DNA from: Heligmosomoides polygyrus polygyrus
Lineage: Eukaryota; Nematoda; Chromadorea; Rhabditida; Heligmosomidae
DNA length: 64,000 nucleotides
Direction of reading: 5' to 3'
NCBI GenBank assembly: GCA_947396885.1
Contig: OX377206.1
Coordinates: 44,437,631 to 44,501,630, forward strand
The notes beneath the pieces were generated by a model. The model was not told the origin of the DNA. It was given only the letters and a program-made list of their open reading frames with translations, and ran no database searches. Position 1 is the first letter of the stretch. Each line of letters begins with the position of its first letter. The translations under genes were made by a program, and so were the position numbers. Below, one piece after another: positions 21,166-33,613 of the stretch.

Positions 21166-21862
21166 TGATCCTTCCTCAACAAGTGTCGCGGGCCACGTCA
21201 GGCTTTCCGGCTTCGGGAATGGCTGGCCACGCTAGGAACGTAGCGCAACCCAGCTGGTGATCCTTCCTCACCCCGCGTCAGTCGTCGACCTCGCCGGCAC
21301 CAAACGCTGGACGTGCGAACCACTTTAGGCATTCCGGCTTCGGGAATGGCTGGCCACGCTAGGAACGTAGCCCAGTCATGCTGGTGATCCTTCCTCACCC
21401 CGCGTCAGTCGTCGACCTCGCCGGCACCAAACGCTGGACATGCGGACCACGCCAGTCATTCCGGCTTCGAGTATGGCTGGCCACGCTAGGAACGTAGCCC
21501 AACCTAGCTGATCCTTCCACACCCCGCGCCAGTCGTCGGCTTCGCCGGCACCAAACGCTGGACGTGCGAACCACTTTAGGCATTCCGGCTTCGGGAATGG
21601 CTGGCCACGCTAGGAACGTAGCCCAGTCATGCTGGTGATCCTTCCTCACCCCGCGTCAGTCGTCCTCCTCGCCGGCACCTGACGCTGGACATGCGGACCA
21701 CGCCAGTCATTCCGGCTTCGAGTATGGCTGGCCACGCTAGGAATCGAAGCCGGAATGACTGGCGTGGTTCGCCGGCACCTGACGCTGGACGTGCGAGCCA
21801 CTTTAGGCATTCCGGCTTCGGGAATGGCTGGCCACGCTAGGAGCGTAGCCCAGTCATGCTGG
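21166..21862. repeat. 697-bp tandem block, copy 1
   Basis: Contains GTGCGAACCACTTTAGG monomers, a 124-bp variant and a type-2 hairpin at 21697. Matches the next 697 bp closely; the left edge is within CTGGTGATCCTTCCTCAAC. Confidence 0.78.
21697..21768. repeat. Type-2 hairpin without type-1 partner
   Basis: Perfect stem. Preceded by GTCGTCCTCCTCGCC, a variant of the GTCCACCTCGCC that normally follows type 1. Confidence 0.94.
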
Positions 21863-22664
21863 TGATCCTTCCTCAACAAGTGTCGCGGGCCACGTCAGGC
21901 TTTCCGGCTTCGGGAATGGCTGGCCACGCTAAGAACGTAGCGCAACCCAGCTGGTGATCCTTCCTCACCCCGCGTCAGTCGTCGACCTCGCCGGCACCAA
22001 ACGCTGGACGTGCGAACCACTTTAGGCATTCCGGCTTCGGGAATGGCTGGCCACGCTAGGAACGTAGCCCAGTCATGCTGGTGATCCTTCCTCACCCCGC
22101 GTCAGTCGTCGACCTCGCCGGCACCAAACGCTGGACATGCGGACCACGCCAGTCATTCCGGCTTCGAGTATGGCTGGCCACGCTAGGAACGTAGCCCAAC
22201 CTAGCTGATCCATCCACACCCCGCGCCAGTCGTCGGCTTCGCCGGCACCAAACGCTGGACGTGCGAACCACTTTAGGCATTCCGGCTTCGGGAATGGCTG
22301 GCCACGCTAGGAACGTAGCCCAGTCATGCTGGTGATCCTTCCTCACCCCGCGTCAGTCGTCCACCTCGCCGGCACCTGACGCTGGACATGCGGACCACGC
22401 CAGTCATTCCGGCTTCGAGTATGGCTGGCCACGCTAGGAATCGAAGCCGGAATGACTGGCGTGGTTCGCCGGCACCTGACGCTGGACGTGCGAGCCACTT
22501 TAGGCATTCCGGCTTCGGGAATGGCTGGCCACGCTAGGAGCGTAGCCCAGTCATGCTGGTGATCCTTCCTCAACAAGTGTCGCGGGCCACGTCAGGCTTT
22601 CCGGCTTCGGGAATGGCTGGCCACGCTAGGAACGTAGCGCAACCCAGCTGGTGATCCTTCCTCA
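21863..22664. repeat. 697-bp tandem block, copy 2
   Basis: Repeats copy 1 with the hairpin at 22394. Differences include GCTAAGAACG at about 21930 and CTGATCCATCC at about 22207. The segment from about 22980 to 23720 is a third copy, 1136 bp downstream, with its hairpin at 23530. Confidence 0.78.
22394..22465. repeat. Type-2 hairpin without type-1 partner
   Basis: Perfect stem, 697 bp after 21697. Preceded by GTCCACCTCGCC, a trace of the lost type-1 unit. Confidence 0.94.
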
Positions 22665-23529
22665 ACAAGTGTCGCGGGCCACGTCAGGCTTTCCGGCTTC
22701 GGGAATGGCTGGCCACGCTAGGAACGTAGCCCAACCCAGCTGGTGATCCTTCCTCACCCCGCGTCAGTCGTCGACCCCGCCGACACCTGACGCTGGACGT
22801 GCGAGCCACTTCAGGCATTCAGGCTTCGGGAATGGCTGGCCACGCTAGGAACGTAGCCCAGCCTAGCTGGTGATCCTTCCTCACCCCGCGTCAGTTGTCG
22901 ACCTCGCCGGCACAAAACGCTGGACCTACGGACCACGTCAGTCATTCCGGCTTCGAGTATGCCTGGCCACGCTGGGAACGTAGCGCTGATGATCCTGATG
23001 ATCCTTCCTCAACAAGTGTCGCGGGCCACGTCAGGCTTTCCGGCTTCGGGAATGGCTGGCCACGCTAGGAACGTAGCGCAACCCAGCTGGTGATCCTTCC
23101 TCACCCCGCGTCAGTCGTCGACCTCGCCGGCACCAAACGCTGGACGTGCGAACCACTTTAGGCATTCCGGCTTCGGGAATGGCTGGCCACGCTAGGAACG
23201 TAGCCCAGTCATGCTGGTGATCCTTCCTCACCCCGCGTCAGTCGTCGACCTCGCCGGCACCAAACGCTGGACATGCGGACCACGCCAGTCATTCCGGCTT
23301 CGAGTATGGCTGGCCACGCTAGGAACGTAGCCCAACCTAGCTGATCCTTCCACACCCCGCGCCAGTCGTCGGCTTCGCCGGCACCAAACGCTGGACGTGC
23401 GAACCACTTTTGGCATTCCGGCTTCGGGAATGGCTGGCCACGCTAGGAACGTAGCCCAGTCATGCTGGTGATCCTTCCTCACCCCGAGTCAGTCGTCCAC
23501 CTCGCCGGCACCTGACGCTGGACATGCGG

Positions 23530-23601
23530 ACCACGCCAGTCATTCCGGCTTCGAGTATGGCTGGCCACGCTAGGAATCGAAGCCGGAATGACTGGCGTGG
23601 T
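23530..23601. repeat. Type-2 hairpin without type-1 partner
   Basis: Perfect stem; third copy of the 697-type module, preceded by CCCCGAGTCAG. Confidence 0.94.
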
Positions 23602-24313
23602 TCGCCGGCACCTGACGCTGGACGTGCGAGCCACTTTAGGCATTCCGGCTTCGGGAATGGCTGGCCACGCTAGGAGCGTAGCCCAGTCATGCTGGTGATC
23701 CTTCCTCAACAAGTGTCGCGGGCCACGTCAGGCTTTCCGGCTTCGGGAATGGCTGGCCACGCTAGGAACGTAGCGCAACCCAGCTGGTGATCCTTCCTCA
23801 ACCATTGTCTCGAGCTACGCCAGGCATTCCGGCCTCGGGTATGGCTGGCCACGCTAGGAACGTAGCCTATTCATGATGGTGATCCTTCCTCACCCCGCGT
23901 CAGTCGTCGATCTCGCCGGCACTTGACGCTGGACGTGCGAGCCACTTTAGGCATTCCGGCTTCGGGAATGGCTGGCCACGCTAGGAACGTAGCCCAGCCT
24001 AGCTGGTGATCCTTCCTCACCCCGCGTCAGTTGTCGACCTCGCCGGCACAAAACGCTGGACCTACGGACCACGTCAGTCATTCCGGCTTCGAGTATGCCT
24101 GGCCACGCTGGGAACGTAGCGCTGATGATCCTGATGATCCTTCCTCAACAAGTGTCGCGGGCCACGTCAGGCTTTCCGGCTTCGGGAATGGCTGGCCACG
24201 CTAGGAACGTAGCCCAACCCAGCTGGTGATCCTTCCTCACCCCGCGTCAGTCGTCGACCCCGCCGACACCTGACGCTGGACGTGCGAGCCACTTAGGCAT
24301 TCCGGCTTCGAGT

Positions 24314-24348
24314 ATGGCTGGCCACGCTAGGAACGCGTGGCCAGCCAT
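24314..24348. repeat. Type-1 palindrome
   Basis: Perfect stem. The monomer before it has CCACTTAGGC, two bases shorter than CCACTTTAGGC and relatives, and both later copies share this. Confidence 0.93.
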
Positions 24349-24402
24349 TCCTCACCCCGCGTCAGTCGTCCACCTCGCCGGCACCTGACGCTGGACATGC
24401 GG

Positions 24403-24474
24403 ACCACGCCAGTCATTCCGGCTTCGAGTATGGCTGGCCACGCTAGGAATCGAAGCCGGAATGACTGGTGTGGT
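24403..24474. repeat. Type-2 hairpin with G-T pair
   Basis: The right arm reads CTGGTGTGGT: the CpG that becomes CpA at 19402 here becomes TpG. Confidence 0.93.
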
Positions 24475-24940
24475 TCGCCGGCACCTGACGCTGGACGTGC
24501 GAGCCACTTCAGGCATTCCGGCTTCGGGAATGGCTGGCCACGCTAGGAACGTAGCGCAACCCAGCTGGTGATCCTTCCTCAACAAGTGTCGCGGGCCACG
24601 TCAGGCTTTCCGGCTTCGGGAATGGCTGGCCACGCTAGGAACGTAGCGCAACCCAGCTGGTGATCCTTCCTCACCCCGCGTCAGTCGTCGACCTCGCCGG
24701 CACCAAACGCTGGACATGCGGACCACGCCAGTCATTCCGGCTTCGAGTATGGCTGGCCACGCTAGGAACGTAGCGCAACCCAGCTGGTGATCCTTCCTCA
24801 ACAAGTGTCGCGGGCCACGTCAGGCTTTCCGGCTTCGGGAATGGCTGGCCACGCTAGGAACGTAGCGCAACCCAGCTGGTCATCCTTCCTCACCCCGCGT
24901 CAGTCGTCCACCTCGCCGGCACCTGACGCTGGACATGCGG

Positions 24941-25012
24941 ACCACGCCAGTCATTCCGGCTTCGAGTATGGCTGGCCACGCTAGGAATCGAAGCCGGAAT
25001 GACTGGCGTGGT
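24941..25012. repeat. Type-2 hairpin without type-1 partner
   Basis: Perfect stem; follows an L monomer with CTGGTCATCC. Confidence 0.94.
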
Positions 25013-26017
25013 TCGCCGGCACCTGACGCTGGACGTGCGAGCTACTTTAGGCATTCCGGCTTCGGGAATGGCTGGCCACGCTAGGAACGTAGCCCAGTCA
25101 TGCTGGTGATCCTTCCTCACCCAACGTCAGTCGTCGGCTTCGCCGGCACCTAAGGCTGGACGTGCGAGCCACTTCAGGCATTCCGGCTTCGGGAATGGCT
25201 GGCCACGCTAGGAACGTAGCGCAACCCAGCTGGAGATCCTTCCTCAACAAGTGTCGCGGGCCACGTCAGGCTTTCCGGCTTCGGGAATGGCTGGCCACGC
25301 TAGGAACGTAGCCTAGTCATGCTGGTGATCCTTCCTCACACCGCGTCAGTCGTCGGCTTCGCCGGCACCTGACGCTTGACGTGCGAGCCACCTTAGGCAT
25401 TCCGGCTTCGGAAATGGCTGGCCACGCTAGGAACGTAGTCCAGTCATGCTGGTGATCCTTCCTCACCCAACGTCAGTCGTCAGCTTCGCCGGCACCTGAC
25501 GCTGGACGTGCGAGCCACTTCAGGCATTCCGGCTTCGAGAATGGCTGGCCACGCTAGGAACGTAGCCTAGTCATGCTGGTGATCCTTCCTCACCCCGCGT
25601 CAGTCGTCAACCTCGCCGGCACCAAACGCTGGACATGCGGACCACGCCAGTCATTCCGGCTTCGAGTATGGCTGGCCACGCTAGGAATGTAGCCCAACCT
25701 AGCTGGTGATCCTTCCTCACCCAGCGTCAGTCGTCGACCCCGCCGGAACCTGACGCTGACGTGCGAACCACTTTAGGCATTCCGGCTTCGGGAATGGCTG
25801 GCCACGCTAGGAACGTAGCCCAGTCATGCTGGTGATCCTTCCTCACCCCGCGTCAGTCGTCGACCTCGCCGGCACCAAACGCTGGACATGCGGACCACGC
25901 CAGTCATTCCGGCTTCGAGTATGGCTGGCCACGCTAGGAACGTAGCCCAACCTAGCTGATCCTTCCACACCCCGCGCCAGTCGTCGGCTTCGCCGGCACC
26001 AAACGCTGGACATGCGG

Positions 26018-26089
26018 ACCACGCCAGTCATTCCGGCTTCGAGTATGGCTGGCCACGCTAGGAATCGAAGCCGGAATGACTGGCGTGGT
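26018..26089. repeat. Type-2 hairpin without type-1 partner
   Basis: Perfect stem; left arm is the tail of a 124-bp variant with CACCAAACG. Confidence 0.94.
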
Positions 26090-27187
26090 TCGCCGGCACC
26101 TGACGCTGGACGTGCGAGCTACTTTAGGCATTCCGGCTTCGGGAATGGCTGGCCACGCTAGGAACGTAGCCCAGTCATGCTGGTGATCCTTCCTCACCCA
26201 ACGTCAGTCGTCGGCTTCGCCGGCACCTAAGGCTGGACGTGCGAGCCACTTCAGGCATTCCGGCTTCGGGAATGGCTGGCCACGCTAGGAACGTAGCCCA
26301 GTCATGCTGGTGATCCTTCCTCACCCAACGTCAGTCGTCGGCTTCGCCGGCACCTAAGGCTGGACGTGCGAGCCACTTCAGGCATTCCGGCTTCGGGAAT
26401 GGCTGGCCACGCTAGGAACGTAGCGCAACCCAGCTGATGATCCTTCCTCAACAAGTGTCGCGGGCCACGTCAGGCTTTCCGGCTTCGGGAATGGCTGGCC
26501 ACGCTAGGAACGTAGCGCAACCCAGCTGGTGATCCTTCCTCACCCCGCGTCAGTCGTCGACCTCGCCGGCACCAAACGCTGGACATGCGGACCACGCCAG
26601 TCATTCCGGCTTCGAGTATGGCTGGCCACGCTAGGAACGTAGCGCAACCCAGCTGGTGATCCTTCCTCAACAAGTGTCGCGGGCCACGTCAGGCTTTCCG
26701 GCTTCGGGAATGGCTGGCCACGCTAGGAACGTAGCGCAACCCAGCTGGTGATCCTTCCTCACCCCGCGTCAGTCGTCGACCTCGCCGGCACCAAACGCTG
26801 GACGTGCGAACCACTTTAGGCATTCCGGCTTCGGGAATGGCTGGCCACGCTAGGAACGTAGCCCAGTCATGCTGGTGATCCTTCCTCACCCCGCGTCAGT
26901 CGTCCTCCTCGCCGGCACCTGACGCTGGACATGCGGACCACGCCAGTCATTCCGGCTTCGAGTATGGCTGGCCACGCTAGGAACGTAGCCCAACCTAGCT
27001 GATCCTTCCACACCCCGCGCCAGTCGTCGGCTTCGCCGGCACCAAACGCTGGACGTGCGAACCACTTTAGGCATTCCGGCTTCGGGAATGGCTGGCCACG
27101 CTAGGAACGTAGCCCAGTCATGCTGGTGATCCTTCCTCACCCCGCGTCAGTCGTCCTCCTCGCCGGCACCTGACGCTGGACATGCGG

Positions 27188-27259
27188 ACCACGCCAGTCA
27201 TTCCGGCTTCGAGTATGGCTGGCCACGCTAGGAATCGAAGCCGGAATGACTGGTGTGGT
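27188..27259. repeat. Type-2 hairpin with G-T pair
   Basis: 2785 bp after 24403, with the same CTGGTGTGGT. Its type-1 partner was not copied. Confidence 0.93.
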
Positions 27260-27725
27260 TCGCCGGCACCTGACGCTGGACGTGCGAGCCACTTCAGGCA
27301 TTCCGGCTTCGGGAATGGCTGGCCACGCTAGGAACGTAGCGCAACCCAGCTGGTGATCCTTCCTCAACAAGTGTCGCGGGCCACGTCAGGCTTTCCGGCT
27401 TCGGGAATGGCTGGCCACGCTAGGAACGTAGCGCAACCCAGCTGGTGATCCTTCCTCACCCCGTGTCAGTCGTCGACCTCGCCGGCACCAAACGCTGGAC
27501 ATGCGGACCACGCCAGTCATTCCGGCTTCGAGTATGGCTGGCCACGCTAGGAACGTAGCGCAACCCAGCTGGTGATCCTTCCTCAACAAGTGTCGCGGGC
27601 CACGTCAGGCTTTCCGGCTTCGGGAATGGCTGGCCACGCTAGGAACGTAGCGCAACCCAGCTGGTCATCCTTCCTCACCCCGCGTCAGTCGTCCACCTCG
27701 CCGGCACCTGACGCTGGACATGCGG

Positions 27726-27797
27726 ACCACGCCAGTCATTCCGGCTTCGAGTATGGCTGGCCACGCTAGGAATCGAAGCCGGAATGACTGGCGTGGT
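27726..27797. repeat. Type-2 hairpin
   Basis: Perfect stem; 2785 bp after 24941. Confidence 0.94.
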
Positions 27798-28802
27798 TCG
27801 CCGGCACCTGACGCTGGACGTGCGAGCTACTTTAGGCATTCCGGCTTCGGGAATGGCTGGCCACGCTAGGAACGTAGCCCAGTCATGCTGGTGATCCTTC
27901 CTCACCCAACGTCAGTCGTCGGCTTCGCCGGCACCTAAGGCTGGACGTGCGAGCCACTTCAGGCATTCCGGCTTCGGGAATGGCTGGCCACGCTAGGAAC
28001 GTAGCGCAACCCAGCTGGAGATCCTTCCTCAACAAGTGTCGCGGGCCACGTCAGGCTTTCCGGCTTCGGGAATGGCTGGCCACGCTAGGAACGTAGCCTA
28101 GTCATGCTGGTGATCCTTCCTCACACCGCGTCAGTCGTCGGCTTCGCCGGCACCTGACGCTTGACGTGCGAGCCACCTTAGGCATTCCGGCTTCGGAAAT
28201 GGCTGGCCACGCTAGGAACGTAGTCCAGTCATGCTGGTGATCCTTCCTCACCCAACGTCAGTCGTCAGCTTCGCCGGCACCTGACGCTGGACGTGCGAGC
28301 CACTTCAGGCATTCCGGCTTCGAGAATGGCTGGCCACGCTAGGAACGTAGCCTAGTCATGCTGGTGATCCTTCCTCACCCCGCGTCAGTCGTCAACCTCG
28401 CCGGCACCAAACGCTGGACATGCGGACCACGCCAGTCATTCCGGCTTCGAGTATGGCTGGCCACGCTAGGAATGTAGCCCAACCTAGCTGGTGATCCTTC
28501 CTCACCCAGCGTCAGTCGTCGACCCCGCCGGAACCTGACGCTGACGTGCGAACCACTTTAGGCATTCCGGCTTCGGGAATGGCTGGCCACGCTAGGAACG
28601 TAGCCCAGTCATGCTGGTGATCCTTCCTCACCCCGCGTCAGTCGTCGACCTCGCCGGCACCAAACGCTGGACATGCGGACCACGCCAGTCATTCCGGCTT
28701 CGAGTATGGCTGGCCACGCTAGGAACGTAGCCCAACCTAGCTGATCCTTCCACACCCCGCGCCAGTCGTCGGCTTCGCCGGCACCAAACGCTGGACATGC
28801 GG

Positions 28803-28874
28803 ACCACGCCAGTCATTCCGGCTTCGAGTATGGCTGGCCACGCTAGGAATCGAAGCCGGAATGACTGGCGTGGT
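28803..28874. repeat. Type-2 hairpin
   Basis: Perfect stem; 2785 bp after 26018. Confidence 0.94.
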
Positions 28875-29248
28875 TCGCCGGCACCTGACGCTGGACGTGC
28901 GAGCTACTTTAGGCATTCCGGCTTCGGGAATGGCTGGCCACGCTAGGAACGTAGCCCAGTCATGCTGGTGATCCTTCCTCACCCCGCGTCAGTCGTCGAC
29001 CTCGCCGGCACCAAACGCTGGACATGCGGACCACGCCAGTCATTCCGGCTTCGAGTATGGCTGGCCACGCTAGGAACGTAGCGCAACCCAGCTGGTGATC
29101 CTTCCTCAACAAGTGTCGCGGGCCACGTCAGGCTTTCCGGCTTCGGGAATGGCTGGCCACGCTAGGAACGTAGCGCAACCCAGCTGGTCATCCTTCCTCA
29201 CCCCGCGTCAGTCGTCCACCTCGCCGGCACCTGACGCTGGACATGCGG

Positions 29249-29320
29249 ACCACGCCAGTCATTCCGGCTTCGAGTATGGCTGGCCACGCTAGGAATCGAA
29301 GCCGGAATGACTGGCGTGGT
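29249..29320. repeat. Type-2 hairpin
   Basis: Perfect stem; 1523 bp after 27726. Confidence 0.94.
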
Positions 29321-30325
29321 TCGCCGGCACCTGACGCTGGACGTGCGAGCTACTTTAGGCATTCCGGCTTCGGGAATGGCTGGCCACGCTAGGAACGTAG
29401 CCCAGTCATGCTGGTGATCCTTCCTCACCCAACGTCAGTCGTCGGCTTCGCCGGCACCTAAGGCTGGACGTGCGAGCCACTTCAGGCATTCCGGCTTCGG
29501 GAATGGCTGGCCACGCTAGGAACGTAGCGCAACCCAGCTGGAGATCCTTCCTCAACAAGTGTCGCGGGCCACGTCAGGCTTTCCGGCTTCGGGAATGGCT
29601 GGCCACGCTAGGAACGTAGCCTAGTCATGCTGGTGATCCTTCCTCACACCGCGTCAGTCGTCGGCTTCGCCGGCACCTGACGCTTGACGTGCGAGCCACC
29701 TTAGGCATTCCGGCTTCGGAAATGGCTGGCCACGCTAGGAACGTAGTCCAGTCATGCTGGTGATCCTTCCTCACCCAACGTCAGTCGTCAGCTTCGCCGG
29801 CACCTGACGCTGGACGTGCGAGCCACTTCAGGCATTCCGGCTTCGAGAATGGCTGGCCACGCTAGGAACGTAGCCTAGTCATGCTGGTGATCCTTCCTCA
29901 CCCCGCGTCAGTCGTCAACCTCGCCGGCACCAAACGCTGGACATGCGGACCACGCCAGTCATTCCGGCTTCGAGTATGGCTGGCCACGCTAGGAATGTAG
30001 CCCAACCTAGCTGGTGATCCTTCCTCACCCAGCGTCAGTCGTCGACCCCGCCGGAACCTGACGCTGACGTGCGAACCACTTTAGGCATTCCGGCTTCGGG
30101 AATGGCTGGCCACGCTAGGAACGTAGCCCAGTCATGCTGGTGATCCTTCCTCACCCCGCGTCAGTCGTCGACCTCGCCGGCACCAAACGCTGGACATGCG
30201 GACCACGCCAGTCATTCCGGCTTCGAGTATGGCTGGCCACGCTAGGAACGTAGCCCAACCTAGCTGATCCTTCCACACCCCGCGCCAGTCGTCGGCTTCG
30301 CCGGCACCAAACGCTGGACATGCGG

Positions 30326-30397
30326 ACCACGCCAGTCATTCCGGCTTCGAGTATGGCTGGCCACGCTAGGAATCGAAGCCGGAATGACTGGCGTGGT
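30326..30397. repeat. Type-2 hairpin
   Basis: Perfect stem; 1523 bp after 28803. Confidence 0.94.
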
Positions 30398-30506
30398 TCG
30401 CCGGCACCTGACGCTGGACGTGCGAGCTACTTTAGGCATTCCGGCTTCGGGAATGGCTGGCCACGCTAGGAACGTAGCCCAGTCATGCTGGTGATCCTTC
30501 CTCACC

Positions 30507-31080
30507 CAACGTCAGTCGTCGGCTTCGCCGGCACCTAAGGCTGGACGTGCGAGCCACTTCAGGCATTCCGGCTTCGGGAATGGCTGGCCACGCTAGGAAC
30601 GTAGCGCAACCCAGCTGGTGATCCTTCCTCAACAAGTGTCGCGGGCCACGTCAGGCTTTCCGGCTTCGGGAATGGCTGGCCACGCTAGGAACGTAGCCTA
30701 GTCATGCTGGTGATCCTTCCTCACACCGCGTCAGTCGTCGGCTTCGCCGGCACCTGACGCTTGACGTGCCAGCCACCTTAGGCATTCCGGCTTCGGAAAT
30801 GGCTGGCCACGCTAGGAACGTAGTCCAGTCATGCTGGTGATCCTTCCTCACCCAACGTCAGTCGTCAGCTTCGCCGGCACCTGACGCTGGACGTGCGAGC
30901 CACTTCAGGCATTCCGGCTTCGAGAATGGCTGGCCACGCTAGGAATCGAAGCCGGAATGACTGGCGTGGTTCGCCGGCACCTGACGCTGGACGTGCGAGC
31001 TACTTTAGGCATTCCGGCTTCGGGAATGGCTGGCCACGCTAGGAACGTAGCCCAGTCATGCTGGTGATCCTTCCTCACCC
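30507..31080. repeat. Mosaic join with truncated hairpin
   Basis: 30.5-30.9 kb follows the 33.8-34.0 and 36.3-36.6 kb pattern (GTGCCAGCCACCTTAGG is shared with about 36575). At about 30923 it jumps from a CACTTCAGG monomer straight into the right arm of a type-2 hairpin. That join produces the shortened stem listed at 30910. Confidence 0.75.
30910..30959. repeat. Truncated type-2 hairpin (14-bp stem)
   Basis: The right arm is intact, but the left flank is a CACTTCAGGC monomer. Only CATTCCGGCTTCGA (30910-30923) pairs with 30946-30959 around a 22-nt loop. This is a recombinant of two unlike monomers. Confidence 0.92.
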
Positions 31081-31252
31081 AACGTCAGTCGTCGGCTTCG
31101 CCGGCACCAAACGCTGGACGTGCGAACCACTTTTGGCATTCCGGCTTCGGGAATGGCTGGCCACGCTAGGAACGTAGCCCAGTCATGCTGGTGATCCTTC
31201 CTCACCCCGAGTCAGTCGTCCACCTCGCCGGCACCTGACGCTGGACATGCGG

Positions 31253-31324
31253 ACCACGCCAGTCATTCCGGCTTCGAGTATGGCTGGCCACGCTAGGAAT
31301 CGAAGCCGGAATGACTGGCGTGGT
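31253..31324. repeat. Type-2 hairpin
   Basis: Perfect stem; 7723 bp after 23530, with the same CCCCGAGTCAG upstream. Confidence 0.94.
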
Positions 31325-31909
31325 TCGCCGGCACCTGACGCTGGACGTGCGAGCCACTTTAGGCATTCCGGCTTCGGGAATGGCTGGCCACGCTAGGAGC
31401 GTAGCCCAGTCATGCTGGTGATCCTTCCTCAACAAGTGTCGCGGGCCACGTCAGGCTTTCCGGCTTCGGGAATGGCTGGCCACGCTAGGAACGTAGCGCA
31501 ACCCAGCTGGTGATCCTTCCTCAACCATTGTCTCGAGCTACGCCAGGCATTCCGGCCTCGGGTATGGCTGGCCACGCTAGGAACGTAGCCTATTCATGAT
31601 GGTGATCCTTCCTCACCCCGCGTCAGTCGTCGATCTCGCCGGCACTTGACGCTGGACGTGCGAGCCACTTTAGGCATTCCGGCTTCGAGTATGCCTGGCC
31701 ACGCTGGGAACGTAGCGCTGATGATCCTGATGATCCTTCCTCAACAAGTGTCGCGGGCCACGTCAGGCTTTCCGGCTTCGGGAATGGCTGGCCACGCTAG
31801 GAACGTAGCCCAACCCAGCTGGTGATCCTTCCTCACCCCGCGTCAGTCGTCGACCCCGCCGACACCTGACGCTGGACGTGCGAGCCACTTAGGCATTCCG
31901 GCTTCGAGT

Positions 31910-31944
31910 ATGGCTGGCCACGCTAGGAACGCGTGGCCAGCCAT
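31910..31944. repeat. Type-1 palindrome
   Basis: Perfect stem; 7596 bp after 24314. Confidence 0.94.
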
Positions 31945-31998
31945 TCCTCACCCCGCGTCAGTCGTCCACCTCGCCGGCACCTGACGCTGGACATGCGG

Positions 31999-32070
31999 AC
32001 CACGCCAGTCATTCCGGCTTCGAGTATGGCTGGCCACGCTAGGAATCGAAGCCGGAATGACTGGTGTGGT
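31999..32070. repeat. Type-2 hairpin with G-T pair
   Basis: CTGGTGTGGT in the right arm, as in the 24403 source copy. Confidence 0.93.
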
Positions 32071-32536
32071 TCGCCGGCACCTGACGCTGGACGTGCGAGC
32101 CACTTCAGGCATTCCGGCTTCGGGAATGGCTGGCCACGCTAGGAACGTAGCGCAACCCAGCTGGTGATCCTTCCTCAACAAGTGTCGCGGGCCACGTCAG
32201 GCTTTCCGGCTTCGGGAATGGCTGGCCACGCTAGGAACGTAGCGCAACCCAGCTGGTGATCCTTCCTCACCCCGCGTCAGTCGTCGACCTCGCCGGCACC
32301 AAACGCTGGACATGCGGACCACGCCAGTCATTCCGGCTTCGAGTATGGCTGGCCACGCTAGGAACGTAGCGCAACCCAGCTGGTGATCCTTCCTCAACAA
32401 GTGTCGCGGGCCACGTCAGGCTTTCCGGCTTCGGGAATGGCTGGCCACGCTAGGAACGTAGCGCAACCCAGCTGGTCATCCTTCCTCACCCCGCGTCAGT
32501 CGTCCACCTCGCCGGCACCTGACGCTGGACATGCGG

Positions 32537-32608
32537 ACCACGCCAGTCATTCCGGCTTCGAGTATGGCTGGCCACGCTAGGAATCGAAGCCGGAATGACT
32601 GGCGTGGT
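32537..32608. repeat. Type-2 hairpin
   Basis: Perfect stem; 7596 bp after 24941. Confidence 0.94.
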
Positions 32609-33613
32609 TCGCCGGCACCTGACGCTGGACGTGCGAGCTACTTTAGGCATTCCGGCTTCGGGAATGGCTGGCCACGCTAGGAACGTAGCCCAGTCATGCT
32701 GGTGATCCTTCCTCACCCAACGTCAGTCGTCGGCTTCGCCGGCACCTAAGGCTGGACGTGCGAGCCACTTCAGGCATTCCGGCTTCGGGAATGGCTGGCC
32801 ACGCTAGGAACGTAGCGCAACCCAGCTGGAGATCCTTCCTCAACAAGTGTCGCGGGCCACGTCAGGCTTTCCGGCTTCGGGAATGGCTGGCCACGCTAGG
32901 AACGTAGCCTAGTCATGCTGGTGATCCTTCCTCACACCGCGTCAGTCGTCGGCTTCGCCGGCACCTGACGCTTGACGTGCGAGCCACCTTAGGCATTCCG
33001 GCTTCGGAAATGGCTGGCCACGCTAGGAACGTAGTCCAGTCATGCTGGTGATCCTTCCTCACCCAACGTCAGTCGTCAGCTTCGCCGGCACCTGACGCTG
33101 GACGTGCGAGCCACTTCAGGCATTCCGGCTTCGAGAATGGCTGGCCACGCTAGGAACGTAGCCTAGTCATGCTGGTGATCCTTCCTCACCCCGCGTCAGT
33201 CGTCAACCTCGCCGGCACCAAACGCTGGACATGCGGACCACGCCAGTCATTCCGGCTTCGAGTATGGCTGGCCACGCTAGGAATGTAGCCCAACCTAGCT
33301 GGTGATCCTTCCTCACCCAGCGTCAGTCGTCGACCCCGCCGGAACCTGACGCTGACGTGCGAACCACTTTAGGCATTCCGGCTTCGGGAATGGCTGGCCA
33401 CGCTAGGAACGTAGCCCAGTCATGCTGGTGATCCTTCCTCACCCCGCGTCAGTCGTCGACCTCGCCGGCACCAAACGCTGGACATGCGGACCACGCCAGT
33501 CATTCCGGCTTCGAGTATGGCTGGCCACGCTAGGAACGTAGCCCAACCTAGCTGATCCTTCCACACCCCGCGCCAGTCGTCGGCTTCGCCGGCACCAAAC
33601 GCTGGACATGCGG

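Larger units (their letters stand above)
22665..24375. repeat. Mosaic segment; source of later displaced copies
   Basis: Contains the third 697-type module, the first CTCGAG-bearing S2 monomer (23809) and the distinctive CCTATTCATGATGG (about 23864). The last third carries the type-1 palindrome at 24314. From 23.36 kb on, it is repeated near 31.1 kb and 34.0 kb. Confidence 0.75.
24376..27160. repeat. 2785-bp tandem block, copy 1
   Basis: Starts inside the 116-bp unit that follows the 24314 palindrome. Contains type-2 hairpins at 24403, 24941 and 26018, rare GAACCTGACGCTGACGTGCG (one G lost), TTCGGAAATGG and CTGGAGATCC variants. Matches copy 2 at a constant 2785-bp offset. Confidence 0.83.
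27161..28983. repeat. 2785-bp tandem block, copy 2 (partial)
   Basis: Repeats about 1.82 kb of copy 1 almost without change. One visible difference is CCCCGTGTCAG at about 27463 against CCCCGCGTCAG. Hairpins are at 27188, 27726 and 28803. Confidence 0.83.
27461..30506. repeat. 1523-bp tandem duplication (two copies)
   Basis: 27461-28983 is repeated at 28984-30506. Both copies end at a type-2 hairpin monomer (28803 and 30326) and include a hairpin after CTGGTCATCC (27726 and 29249). I saw no difference other than the CCCCGTG/CCCCGCG site. Confidence 0.83.
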
